Source of the DNA: Setaria digitata
Taxonomy: Eukaryota > Nematoda > Chromadorea > Rhabditida > Setariidae
Assembly (NCBI GenBank): GCA_003640385.1
Contig: RCAB01000388.1
Location: forward strand, 1-61,625
Length of the DNA stretch: 61,625 nt
Direction of reading: 5' to 3'
Under the pieces are notes generated by a model that had not been told where the DNA came from, did not search any database, and saw nothing but the letters and a program-made list of their open reading frames with translations. The stretch's first letter is position 1; each line of letters begins with the position of its first letter. A program made the translations under genes and the position numbers. Positions 38,068 through 51,043 of the stretch are shown here, one piece after another.

Positions 38068-39300
38068 ATGGTGATTGAAACACTGGTTTGCAACAATGAC
38101 ATGGTCCGACATTAAAATTTTCTCGTCTCTCTGTTTCCTTAAATTATTTTTGGTCTAAGTCTAATAGCTAAGACATTTGAAGTACCGATAATGATTTAAT
38201 AGGTTAGTGCTAACGAGAGACATTTGCGAAATGAGTTTTATTCTTATCTGATCCAACTAACTATTAAGTTAAACGTAATGGATGGCACATAATATTGTAA
38301 GTTATGTTTTTCACTGTAAAATAAAATTTCTGTTTGCACAAAAAATTTGCAATAAATTAAGCCAAATATTTGCCAGCTATCATCAGAAAGGAAGATTTTC
38401 CTCTTTTAGATGATCAAAGTAATCAAGATAACAAATTTTTGGTTTTTATCACTTAAGCGCGTATGCCATTATTAGTTACCATTTGATTAATTTTTTTTCT
38501 TTTTTTTTTTTTTGTATCTTCATAGGATTTTTTGCAACATTCTCTTTTATTACTTCCTATATATTTTTTTATGAAAATTGAAAGAAAATTCCTTCCATTT
38601 TCTTTTTTCTTCCGTTTTTTTTTTTTTGATAATCTCTCAATTTTTTTTTTCTCCCTGTTCATTTTTGCATGCATTTTCCTCTAAGATTTATGGTAAACTA
38701 GACGTTGTAACATTTATTATTGTTGAATAAATAAGTAGAAAAAATAAAAAAAAAAAAAATTGAGACCTGTCAGTTCCATAATATACAGCAGTTTTTAGAA
38801 AACTAAGAAACAAAACAAAAAAAAAAAAACCATTCATTTTCGTTTAATTTTTTTCAACAATAAAAACAAAAATTGTCGTCATTAAGGAGAAATAGGAACA
38901 AAGTGAGAAATTCTGGAAAACTATTTTGCAATTATAATAGTAAATGAATCGTACCTAACAATTCATCGAAAAATTTCCTTATATTCTCTTGTTTTCTTTA
39001 TCAAAAAAAAAAAACTCGTATTTCTTTTTCTCTTTTTTTTTTTTTTTTTCATTTTTACTTTTCGCCCTTCTTTTTTTTTTTAAAAAAATTTTTGCTTAAA
39101 AAAAAAAAAAAGGAAAACTTTCTAGGAAATTATGCTAATTGAAGCCTTTTCAAAATTTAATTTTTTTTTTTTATTTTTTAAAGAAACGATTTTTTAACTG
39201 AAAAAGAAAAGAAAACTAAAAATCATTAAAAACGAAATTACAATAATTTTTCCTTTTTATTTATTTTTTTTTTCTCTCTTTTATCTTTCATTCAAAAAAA

Positions 39301-39533
39301 ATTTTCTGTTTTTTTTTTTTTTAAATAAAAGACTAATCATTGAAGAGTATATGTTAATGATGATTTTTGTTGAGGAAATCTTCCAATTTCCTATCTTTCC
39401 TTCCCTTTTATTTNTTTTCTGTTTTTTTTTTTTTTTTTTTAAATAAAAGACTAATTATTGAAGAGTATATGTTAATAATGATTTTTGTTGAGGAAATCTT
39501 CCAATTTCCTATCTTTCCTTCCCTTTTATTTTT
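39301..39533. repeat. Near-identical duplication across a single N (N at 39414)
   Basis: The sequence before N (from about 39301) is repeated after it with only a few differences, for example ACTAATCATTG versus ACTAATTATTG and TTAATGATG versus TTAATAATG. The shared AAATAAAAGACTAAT starts at 39323 and 39441. It looks like an assembly joint between two versions of the same locus. Confidence 0.8.
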
Positions 39534-39808
39534 TGCTCAAATATTTTCTTTAATCAAGGCATATTAGAGATGAGAAAATTTTATCAATAATCAATCAGAA
39601 ATTAAATTTCACCATTCATCTTTTTTTCTTTATTTATACGTTTCTTTTTTTTTTTTTTATTTTGGTGCAAAAAAATGAATAATTGAAGAAGAAATTGAGT
39701 CAATAATATTTTCCATTTTGGTAGGTTAAAGGTGGAAGATTGTTAATTAATCATGATATGAATAATTGAGGAAGCTTCCAATAGCACCCTAGCCGTTAAC
39801 ATAGAATC

Positions 39809-39969
39809 TCAAAGGAAGTATGTCTTTCTCTAACATTAAAGAAAAAAAAAACATTGCTGCTAAAGATCAGATAGATCTTTAATTTTTCNTTCAAAGGAAG
39901 TATGTCTTTCTCTAATATTAAAGAAAAAAAAAACATTGCTGCTAAAGATCAGATAGATCTTTAATTTTT
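39809..39969. repeat. Near-identical 80-bp duplication across a single N (N at 39889)
   Basis: TCAAAGGAAGTATGTCTTTC begins both copies (39809 and 39891). They run to AATTTTTC at the N and at 39969 and differ by one visible base (AACATTAAAG versus AATATTAAAG). As at the other N positions, this suggests an assembly artefact. Confidence 0.85.
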
Positions 39970-40660
39970 CTGAATTTGTATTTTCCATTTTTAATTTTTA
40001 ATTTAAAATTTCCTCTTCATTAATAATTGCAGGTAATTTGTCAACGTTAAACCCTTCAGGTGTAATAAAACGAAGGAAAATATTTTCTGCAATTTATCTT
40101 ACAGGTGTTATTTCTTTCAATTCATTTACAATCATACTGTTTATAATTACAGACCAAATATATACATTAAAACGGATAAATAGGATTAGTTTTTTCCAAT
40201 TCTTCCATTTCGACGTAACCTATCAATCTAAAATTTTACATTTGAGCGTAAATTATTGGATTTCCGCCACTTCTTTTTTTTTTTTTTTCTAACACATATT
40301 ATTTTATAAAAGTTGAGGAATTATATTTTTGGGTGCTTTAATTACGTTGGTCAATTAATATATTTAAATTTAATGACTAAACTTCATTTTTAATAAAAAT
40401 TTTTTGATGCATTTTCCTAAAATTTTCCAGTTAGCTTTTTTACATCTATGCAAAGCAAATAGCAACTTTAATGGACTAGTAATTTTTATTTTTTGGTAGT
40501 AGAAAAATAATACGTGTGAATGTACAAAAAAGACTCGAGGATTCGTAATTAAGCTTGATAAATTTCAATTTCAGGAGGATTTTTCTTTCCTTTCCAAAAA
40601 AAAAAAAGATAGAATGGAAATATTTTGCACAAATTCATCGGAATCATCGTGCAAAATCTC

Positions 40661-40700
40661 TCTCTCTTTCTCTTTCTTTANCTCTCTCTCTTTCTTTATT
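40661..40700. repeat. CT microsatellite interrupted by N (40681)
   Basis: A (CT)n/CTTT-rich tract flanks both sides of a single N, consistent with an unresolved simple-repeat length at an assembly joint. Confidence 0.7.
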
Positions 40701-43700
40701 TCATCATTTCAGTGATAATTTTTGATGTGATCCTGACGCACTGATAGATGAAAATGCAATTTATACTCAGTTAATAATATCCTTTAATGAGAAGGCGAAT
40801 AAATTATCGACTGAAATAAAAATTTCCAATAATCTCTCAATAATTCTTCTTCATAAGTACCTCATAAATGCATTCGAAATTTTAATTAAGAAGAGAAACT
40901 AAAAGAAAAAAAAAAAGAAGAAAAAACATCGATAGTATTAAACAATTTAAGAAATTTTCAACTGTTGTTAATATTTAACTTATTTTTGCACGAAAAAAAT
41001 TTCCCAATGCATACCATTTTACATTCTTGCGAAATGTTGCTTCTTTGCTGAATACATTGGAAACCGGAAAATCTGTGATAACAGTCAAGAAGTGTTGATA
41101 GTATTATCACTGTAACATGACATGCTTAATATTACATAGGCGCGGAAGATTGTGTCGGAGAAGTGAATTGAAAGAGTTGGTTTGAATTTTATGAAAATGT
41201 TAACTTCACCAATTGGTATACAAAATTATTTCATTTCCTGAAGTGAATCAATTTTCAAATAACTTTTCATAAAACTCATTCCTTTCTAATTTCTTTTGAC
41301 TCTTATTTCTAATTATTTTATCGTGTTTCCTCCTCCTGATTTATTTTTCTTAATTACATTTGTGGAAATAAGTTGTCGCATAATTATTATTTGAAATGAA
41401 ATTATTACTGATTAGGCTAAAGTAGCGAAGCATTATGAGGATGCTTTAGTCTGAAAATGCTGTTTATGATAAAAGAAAGTAACTCGTTTACAGGCCATTT
41501 TCCATATCTTCTTGTCAGGAAATAAGAAAATAACAAGACGGAAAAAAAAGCAGCCAGAAAGGAAAAAAAGCAAAAAAAAAAAAAAAGAGGAAAGAAAAAC
41601 GAAAAATAAAAGGCTAAAATCGGATGAATTATAGCTCAATCTATCTAACTTTATGCTTATTTAAATTTATTTCATCATATTTCATAGCTCAAGGATTCTT
41701 CTTTTCGCCTTTCCTTTCCGTTTACAATACTTCCTGTTGAACAAGACTTGCCAACTTATCATGATGGATTCTTCCTAATAATTATACCCTTTACATATAT
41801 ATATATAAAACTATAATTATCAGGAACAATATATATATATATATATATATTAACTGTGGCGGTTAATTAAAAAAGTAGCTTAGAAATTAGTGGTTTTATT
41901 CCTAAAATTGCCATATTGTTGTTTATATAATTCATTACTTTGTTAATTGATGCAACAATTTTGCAAATAATTTTTTTACTTCAAATTTATTTGCAAAAAT
42001 GTCGCCGCATTTATTTTATTTTACAAATTAATATTAATGGAAAAAATCATCCTTTTTGATTAAAAAAAAAAAAAACTTTGGATGAGACTTATCGATTGAA
42101 TTAAAATTTTTCAAGTTTTAGAGGAAGAAAAAGAGAGAGAAAAAAGAAAGGATTCTTTCCAATGGTGATGCTTAATTAGCTTCGTATAGCCATCATCATG
42201 CCTTAGCGTACCTTAATAAACAACACCTTTTTGTCCGCTGATTCATTATAAATGACAACTAGAGCAAATAATAGGCATACCTAGAATATATGAGTAAGTT
42301 TCAATTCTCATTAAAATTAGAACTACTCAGCTAATTAATGGTCAAATTAGGATGGCACTTTCATTTTTCTTTTATCTTTCAAATGCACTTTGCTGAAAAA
42401 GTTTTAGATTATTATCTGCGATATTTGTTCACTAATGTTACTGCTAAATTTTTATTACTAAATGTCAAGTATTTAACTAAATAGAAATTGAGCAAAATGC
42501 AATATTTGCTCATTTAATCTGTTTCAAAATTTCTCAGATGGTATTTAATGCTTTCGATTATGTGGTATATTCGACTACTTTTTTCTTTTAATTTAACAAT
42601 CATTGTTTATTTTATGATAAAATGTACAATAAATCCCAATGCTTCGCTTCAATCTTTATTGACCACAAAAGTACCATTAATTGTAATTTATAATTCTTAA
42701 ACTGAACCACTTTAAATGGATGATTGATAAAATTACACTAAGCATTAGAAATGAGCAATAATTGCTCTTTTGCTTCCTGATGTATATTCTTATTATTATC
42801 GTTGACAGGAAATAAACTTTTTAAATTACTAAACATACTGTTATGTAAACATTATAAATTGTGTTGTTCCATAATTCAGTGCTACTTCACCTTTATAGCA
42901 GCCAACTTGAGCTTCAAATTATTGTTTCTGACAATGAGAAATATGAAATTTGACGAAGAAATATGAAAAGTTATTCTTTCCATTTAACTAATTTTAGCTT
43001 CTTTTTTTTTTTTGTAATTTAATTAATTTTAGTTGATTTTATGCATTCTGTACAAAAACTTCTGAAATCTCTCTCTGAAATAATATTATCGCAAAAACAG
43101 TTAAGTTTATCAGTGACATGCGAAAGGAAGTTAACTAATATTACACGCTGTAAATAATTAAGATTCTAAATGACATAAAATATAGTTCAAAAAAAAAAAA
43201 AGACTTTCAATTGTTTTATTATAAAAAGCACTTTAATTTATGCTTATTCATTTTTCTTCCTTAAATTAATTTCCTTTTCCTTTCTTTTTTTTTTTTTCGC
43301 AAATTTCATTTCCAATCTTTTTGGACCTCTTTTCGCGAAATAACAAAATTTCAGTTCCAGCAAATGGCTGAATTTATTGTACTGAAGAATGGAAACTAAA
43401 TAGACACCGACAACATCACAACTTGGCCATAGAGCCACAATTACGGATACTTTTGTTGTTAGTCACAGCCATGTTCGCTTTTTTTCATAAATTTCCATTT
43501 TCAATTTTTTTTTTTTCCTTTTTGTTTGTCTGTTTCTTTATTCATTTTCAGTTTTTTTTTCCCCCTTTTTATTTGTTTGTTCATTTATTTTCAATTTTTT
43601 TCTTCTCGATTCTTTGTTAACAGTTTTTTTTTTCAGGTGAATAAAAGGAAGAAAAAAAAAACAGTGTTAAATTTAATTAATGATGATACTAAAATTGAAA

Positions 43701-46700
43701 TTTTCATGAATTTGTAAAAAATATTTAATGCACATATGAATAGGCAAAAATGTATTTTATAAAACATCTTTAAAAAAAAAAAAAAAAGACTTATTCAAAA
43801 TTGATTAAGTTGAAGATGAAGAACAAAATGAAAACCAAAAAAAAAGATAATTAACTTTGTGCAGCAATCAAACATTGTCAAATTTCTGTGTTGTTAGCAT
43901 TTCAATCATTTTTCCATTCCATTTTCTATCGTTTATTTTTGCGTGAATAATTTGCCTATTTTGGTCCTAAAATTTGTAAATTAAAGGAAATACTTGAATT
44001 TTTATTTTTAACAAAATTTAAGCTTTTCAGCAAATTACATAATGTGATTTCGTTCGTTACTTTTTTGTTTTACACTTCCGTTCTTTTCGTTCGTTTCTTT
44101 CTTTTTTTTTTTTTTTTTTCTTAGATTGAATAATTTTTGAAAATTTAAAAGAAAAAGGAATAAAACTGACAATTTGCTATTTTTCTCTTTTTTTTTAGTA
44201 AGAATTTTACAGTTTGAAATATCGGCCAAATTTTGAAATGATGAAAAGAAGCAATTAAATTGGAAAAAGAAATTGAATGATGAAAAGAATCAAAAAAAAA
44301 AAAAAAAAAATGGGAGCTTCTGAAATGAAACTGAAACAGTAATTGACAAAATTTTCAGTACTTTTTTACTTTCTTCTTTTCATTTTTTTTCGTTCTGTCA
44401 TCACTCGTTTCATAAGCAAATATTTTTTCTATTCATTTTTTTTTTTTTTTTAAATTTAAATGCAGTGCTATGGGATAGGAGGAGTGATACAATAGCTGAA
44501 AAAAAAGAAATTAAAAAACAAAAAGGCAAATTAATTTCAATATTAAATAATATTTTTTTAAAAAAAAAAAGGCTATAAAAAAAAGTGACTGCTGATGAGA
44601 AGTTAATTATTCATTCCTTGCTTATTAAATTAGAAATTTCTGAAAAATGATCATTTTAATAAGAACAAAAGAAATGTTAAAGCATGAATGCAAACTTCTT
44701 ATTCATGCCTTTTGTCATGGTTGTGTCATTTTCTCGAAAAAAGAACTTTTTTTTTTTTTTTCAAGAATTTAATAATGAATTTTCTGCTACATATTTAGGA
44801 GCACTTTGCATTCCCAAATATTTAACTTTTGGTTAAAAAAAAAATGAGGGGTAGAGAGTAACTTGGGAATTTTGCTATGGTTCAAAAACAGATGCTTATC
44901 GCCTTTTTTAAATTAAACTAAAAGGCTTTTTCTGACTTGAAAAAGAAGCTTTCTTTAAATTTGCCTTTACACGTCCAATCGTTTTAATTGCAGGCCTGAC
45001 AAGAAAAATAAAATAAAATTTAACAAAAAAAAAAGATGAAAAAGTTTGTTTCTTCTTTCCATTTATTGACTGATAATTTCCTAAGCTTTACTTATACTTT
45101 TCAACAATAATTAAGAGTATTCTTTAAAAAAATCATCTTGAAAGCTTTTTGGCTATTGATTTCACCATAATTCATTATCATTGTTATCACTATTCCGCTT
45201 CACTTATTCAATCTTATTATAATGAGCATTAGTATTTGTGAGACAGTTATAATAATTAGTATTTTTATCGCTGTGCTGTCAATAATGCAGTGCTTTCAAA
45301 ATTTGATTTTCGCTTTGTAATAATTTTATTTACGATTCGATATTTACAGTAATTTCATCTTTACTTGATTTATAAACTCATAATTTCTAATACCATTATT
45401 TGATATATAAATCGTAATCATTGTAGTTTATTTCACATTTAAAAATAGCCATCGCAAATCTTAATAATTGTTGAAATGCTTTTGAAGAATATACAGTTCA
45501 CAAGCATTAAGCAAGCATTCCTGTCCAGCAAAGTTAGCCATCATCAATTTAAGTTGAATTACTGCGTTACTAAAAGTACCTTTAAAATACATCCAAAAGA
45601 AATTTAAATTGAAAAATTGTAGTTTAAAATTAAAACATATCATAACAATCACGAGAAACTGTTTATAAAAGGAATTTTATACCAAATTTTTGTCATTTCA
45701 CATAAAATTGACATATATTTTGAAATAAAATAAATAAAATTATGTTAACTAAGTAATTCGTAAATTCCGTTTACACATTTTAGGATTCGGATGATAGAAT
45801 TTCATTATAACTCCCAACGGCTTGCGCATTTAATGAAGCATTTATGCGAAATCTTCATCACCTTTTGTCATTTTCTTCTCTCTTCTTTTATGTTCATTCA
45901 TTTCCGTTGGTTTCATTTCACATTTAAATATTCATAATTATCGTTTAAATTCCTTTCGTGCAAGTTAAACAATAAAATAATATAAATATATTTTAGCGAC
46001 TTCTCTCCTCTCTCCCACTCTCAAATGATTTGTTAGTAAATTTTATGTAATAAATTTTGTGCCAAAAATAGCAATGTCCCACGATAGTTTATTTCAAGAA
46101 TAGAAATTAAGGAATAGTTATAATCTTTAAATTGTTAATGTTTTTTTTTTTTTGTCTTTCTTTTCTCAATGAAACAAAAATTTCATTCGAATGAATTTTA
46201 TCTGTACAAATAGAAAAGAAGGCATTCGTTTCATTATCTTTCGACAGCTCTTTCTTTCTTTTTATCCAATGATAGCGCAATCATTTCATGCTTTAATTTC
46301 GTTTTAACTTTTCTAGTAGTTCTCTTTTATAATCCTCACGTAGAAATTGCCAAATAAATAACTGAATGGAAAGATTTGAACTTACAACTTTCATATCTGC
46401 AATAAAAGTAGCCTAGATTTGCAAGTAAGAATGTTGAATAGATAGACAGTGATAATATTAGTAGCAAGAATGAAAACGGTAGCTTGCATTTTTTCCAAAG
46501 AAAATCCATCGTAAATGATCGGATGATATGATTATGATAATTCCATTCCTTTTTCCTCTCTCTCTCTCTCCCTCTGTATCTCTTAATATTTCAGAAATTT
46601 AAACTAATCTTGCAATTTTCCATTTTCTTTAAAATTTCATCCAATATTTTAAACCCACCTCATATTACCAATATTTTTTAGCTATTCTAAAATTTATACT

Positions 46701-47074
46701 ATGCTTGTAATGTGTTTCAATAAATTTTTTTTAATTTCTTGTTTAAAAAATAATAATAATAAAAAATAATAACAATAACGATATAGCTATAATTTTAGGA
46801 AACTAAGTATAAAATTTTTCACTTCTTCAAGTAGTTTTTTGGCTCTTTTTTTGTTGCTTCTTTTCTTAATTTTAAAAAAATAAAAAAATAAATTTTGCAG
46901 GATATTCATCTTTATACTTCAATTTCCCCATCTCTTCCACTGCATTCAATTTCTACTACTATTAGCATTTATTATTACTCGCATACGTTCTACCATTCCA
47001 TTTTATAATGTTTATGTTCGCTTCCATGTCAAACTTCATCATTAATAATTATTTGGTTTTCAATTAAAAATTTC

Positions 47075-47076
47075 AG
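47075..47076 (+). promoter_or_regulatory. 3' splice site directly before the ankyrin-gene ATG
   Basis: ATTTCAG is followed immediately by ATG at 47077. It is either a spliced-leader acceptor with no 5' UTR, or an ordinary internal acceptor if an upstream coding exon exists. I found no such exon. Confidence 0.45.
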
Positions 47077-49573
47077 ATGTATTCAGGGCGAAAATCAATC
47101 AGTTTGGACTGTAATGAAGATGTTCTTAGAAAATGGCTACTTGGCCATCTTCATATAATTCAAGCTAAAGCACTTGCAGCAAATCTTGTATTACCTATTG
47201 TTTATGTGGAAAAAATTCAAGTAAAAATTTATTTGTTTCTTTTTTTGCTTTCGCTGAAACAAAATGAAACAATTTTCAGTTAATTCTGATGGTAGGATTT
47301 TCAAAATATTTTTATTTTTCATCACTTTATAAAAGAAATTGTATCATCCGAAGATTCTTCAGTGAAGTTTGCCAACAATTAAACCATTCATTCGAAGTTT
47401 TCCTGCTTTAGTCTTCATAAAACTTGTTGATTTAACATTTTTCCATTTGAAATACTACAGGCTGTGCCGGATTCAAGCCCCAATGAAATTAATTTAATCG
47501 GAGAATCGCTTCTTATAGCAACAATCAAGTATCTTGATGATAAGGGGAACAGAGTAAATTATTCATTCCAAATTCTCTCTCATCATTATTCATTACATTT
47601 TTATTTACTTTCTTTTCTAATTTTAAATTATCATTAGCATGACACATGTCTTTTTTTCCATTTAAAATTAAAAAAGAAAAAAAAAAAAAAGAAGCGAATG
47701 TGAATAAGGTAAAATTTAATTCAAGCGTACTTTGTTGGTGCGAAAAAAAAAAAAAAAAAAAAAGAAAAAACCTAGAAATAGTTTTCAATTGTGAAATGCT
47801 TTTTATCAAATGTCTAGAATGCACCACTACTAGTATCGTCACTTCAAAAATTCTACGCAATTATCACTATTTTCTTGTTTCTTATGACAATAATTAAAAA
47901 TAATGATTAAATTGCCATTATTTTAGAGTAATGTTTATTTTAACATCTCGCTTTTCCTATATCCTTTCATTTTTATTTTTTAGTATTGAAATCAATTTTA
48001 TTCATTTATTTTCCTTAATGCTGAAATTAGTTTTAGCTCAAATACATTCAGCTTCTGATTGATCGTGGCGCTGATATTAATTTTCAAGATAAACGAGAAC
48101 GACGAACAGCGTTAATGTACACTTGTATTGAAGATAACAGAACTGATGAAGGTTTAATGATTGCAAAAAGTGTAAGATTTTTTTTTTTTTCTCTCTCTCT
48201 CTCTCTCTTTAATAAATTGCAAAAACTTCAATCGAAAATGATTTTCGCACAGTTTTCCTGTGCACAAAGTTAAAATTTTTTAAAATGCATGCATTTTCAA
48301 CTAAAAATTTTAACCTATAAAATGTAAACAGCAAAATTCAATTCTTCTTTATCATTTTGTTTTCTTTTTTTTCTTTTTGATAGAAAAATTGCAACTTTGA
48401 TGTACAAGATAGACTTGGCAATACGGCGCTAATGTATGCAGCAATGAAGGGCCGTGACGAATTAATGAATTTTATGGTTGATGCGCTTGCTAAGGTCTTT
48501 TTTCGTTTCAAATTATTTATGCTTTTCTTCTCAAACACTTTTGAAAGAATAAATATCATTCTTCAAGAACAGTACCTTTAGGGTTGGAGTTTATCAGTGT
48601 TACAGCTAACTAATTGTATGGGTCATACGGCTGAAGATCTGGCAATACGAAATGGGCATCATCGTTGTGCTAGAATTGTTCAAACACAGGTCAAAAATCT
48701 TTTAAAATTTATAAATTAGACTGGTTAGACTAGAAGAAACAATTTCAAGCCAAAAATAAGTTTGTGAAACTTTCTGGATATAGTAAAAATGCTAGTATGC
48801 TTTATGATAGTTTACACTGTGCTTATGAGCGTATATGTATATGCTTATTAATTATAATAATAACATTACTAAAATACTGAAATAGAATCTGTCAATGGCA
48901 TTTGCTAAAATGATAGCACGAGATTTATTAATTAAATTACCGGAGCAAAAAAACAAAGAAAAAAAACATTGATCAATCAGGTTTTTATCAATTTAAGCTT
49001 TCATTTTCACGCGTTCCTCAAAAAAAAAGTTCCTCCTAAGACATCAATTTCCATCCAAACTTGTGTTGAAGTTTTAAAAATTTTTTTCAATAATTAAAAA
49101 GAAAAAAAAACGTTAAAAATTTAGCGTTTACATTTGCTGGCATGTCTAAATCGTCAAATAGGTATGGTTGGGCAGACTGGATGTCGTTATTGGGATGCTT
49201 TTGCCGCAATTTATAAATGTATCGACAAGTAAGCACCGTTATCACTTGTCATTATTACTCTGAGAGAGAAATTTTTTTCTTAATTTTTCTTCCAAACTTC
49301 ATATTTTGCCGATTCGTTCCTTTTTTCTTGATTAAATTTAAAAATTACAACTCAAATTGATCCGATATTATTATAGTCTAACTTAATCTTAACTCTTTCC
49401 CAATTTTTGATCAATATTCCTGTCTTCTGCTATTGCATTTATTGTGCCTGTCAAATTAATTGAAAATGGGTGAAATTTTCAGATGGAAGCCACGACAACG
49501 CAGGAAATCGGCAGATCCACGATCGTTCCGTCTTCTGCAAACAAAACCAACTGTGAGAAAAAATTCGATGTAA
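47077..49573 (+). CDS. Ankyrin-repeat protein, 261 residues
   Basis: A protein-interaction scaffold of unknown partner. Exons: 47077-47220, 47461-47553, 48037-48171, 48384-48494, 48582-48689, 49125-49228, 49483-49573 (TAA); all join in frame. Ankyrin-like units are visible in exons 2-5: LIDRGADINFQDKRERRTALMYTC, shown here only as the key features. These are G-A-D-I-N-F-Q-D, then R-T-A-L-M-Y; next N-F-D-V-Q-D-R-L-G-N-T-A-L-M-Y-A-A; and finally NCMGHTAEDLAIRNGHHRCA. The C-terminal exon is short and very basic (KPRQRRKS), possibly a nuclear-localisation signal (inference). Exon 1 encodes a leucine-rich helix-like stretch with no ankyrin motif. A competing terminal exon at 48886-48972 would end the protein earlier. 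I cannot assign an orthologue. The gene sits alone between two large gene-free regions. Confidence 0.78.
48886..48972 (+). CDS. Alternative terminal exon of the ankyrin gene
   Basis: Following an AAATAG acceptor, this 87-nt exon is in frame with exon 5 (both phase 0). It encodes a short hydrophobic then lysine-rich tail (KMIARDLLIKLPEQKN) and a TGA stop. No in-frame donor is available to connect it to 49125. Using it would therefore replace the last two exons and give a protein of 191 residues. It may be a real alternative 3' end or a chance open frame in the intron. Confidence 0.35.
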   Translation, partial: NLSMAFAKMIARDLLIKLPEQKNKEKKH

Positions 49574-50877
49574 ATAACTCATCTTCAATGTATTTTATAT
49601 TTTAGCTTTATAAGTTCTTTTATACGGCTAAATGCGTGAGAATTTTTTGAGGTAACTTTTTAAAAAGGTAGATAAATAAATCAAAGGGGGAAAAAAGAGA
49701 GAATAAAAAACGGAAGTCAGAATGCAATATAGGCCGATGAAATCGAAAAAAAAAGTAAAGTTTTATCGGAGAAACATGCGATAATTCGTTTCACCGATAT
49801 TTTTTAATTAATATTACTTCAACTATGGGAAATAATTTCTACTCACAATATGCTATCAAAGTGCTAACAAGAGTAATTTTTTTTTTTTTTTCTTTTATAA
49901 GCAGCCATGGATGAAATTTTAAAAATTAATCTATAAATGTGCCAGAAGTCCTTAAAAAAAAAAAAAAGTTGCTTGAAATTTCAGATTTCTAACTACCTAA
50001 AATTGATTCCACGTCGAAAAAACACTAAAACTGGAAATTTTTTTAAACTGCAATATTCAAATTTCTTGTCTGTCGTACTTTTTCTCTACTATCGATGTTT
50101 AGAAATGCCATTGAGGTAAAATTAAAACTCAAGCTATGCAATATTTTTATTTCACCGAAATAATAAAATGATATTGAGATGGACTAAAGAAACAAAACAG
50201 TTCCTAAACAAATTGATTATTGCAATCAAATTTACAAGAATATAAAATTCGATTAGTTGCCAATAGTCAACTAATAAAAAATTCTAACCTTTAACAATTA
50301 GCAGTTATTAAATAGATATATATATATAAGGCAAAAATTTCAACTTGCCAATTATAATTTTTAAATTTTAAACTCAAAAGAATACAAATCTTCAAATATG
50401 GATATAAAATACTAAAGGCCTTAAAAATTAATGAGCTATCGAGATTGTTCTCAATTATACAAACTGTAGCCTATTAAATGTTCAATGTCGAGGATCAATT
50501 TGGCAGCAGAAAAAAGAAATAAAACTGTAAAAAATGAAAACATTTCAGAAGTTCACCATTCTTGGCCTCTTATCATTTGCTTTCATCTGAAAGACAAAAG
50601 TGATAAGAAAAGCATAATGAGGAAGAATATCATATTGTAATGGCTGTGAAAGTTTTAATAAATACCATTTGCATTGAATTATAGCTATCGCAGTTATGAG
50701 TTATTAAAGAATGGATGCATTAAATCATTATCAAAGACTCAAATATGAATATGAAGAGAAAAATTGCATAAAACATGAAATTCTACGCATAGCATAGAGG
50801 TGAGGTTACTTACCTATTTTAAACTATTTTTAGTGGTAATTAAAACATACATTTAATGGTATTTATTAAAAGCAGAA

Positions 50878-51043
50878 AAATTTATTAAAAGCAGAAATAT
50901 GCAAGAAGAAAAATACTTTCAAGTCCACATGGCAAGATGATTATTACTTAAAAGTTGACGNAATTTATTAAAAGCAGAAATATGCAAGCAGAAAAATACT
51001 TTCAAGTCCACATGGCAAGATGATTATTACTTAAAAGTTGACG
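50878..51043. repeat. Near-identical 80-bp duplication across a single N (N at 50961)
   Basis: AATTTATTAAAAGCAGAAAT starts both copies, which end TTGACG at the N and again at about 51043. One difference is visible (CAAGAAG versus CAAGCAG). It is the same pattern as at 39414 and 39889. Confidence 0.85.

Larger units (their letters stand above)
37474..47074. other. 9.6-kb gene-free AT-rich region
   Basis: No exon with family signal or credible splice context was found on either strand. The region is dominated by poly-A and poly-T runs of 10-20 bases, short AT and CT microsatellites (for example about 41831-41850 and 40661-40700) and small frames made of Phe/Lys homopolymer translations. Subregions with structure are listed separately. 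It may hold distal regulatory DNA for ddx47 and the ankyrin gene, or non-coding RNA that I cannot recognise. Confidence 0.6.

Noticed and set aside
37920..38102. Minus-strand 60-codon frame upstream of ddx47
   Set aside because: It overlaps the GGTACC degenerate repeat block and has no family match or splice evidence.
40038..40292. Hydrophobic 84-codon frame after a TTGCAG site in the gene desert
   Set aside because: No partner exon and no family signal; the composition is that of AT-rich noise ending in a poly-T run.
47525..47897. Large antisense and sense frames in the ankyrin gene intron
   Set aside because: Made mostly of poly-Lys/poly-Phe from homopolymers, and located inside an intron of a supported gene.
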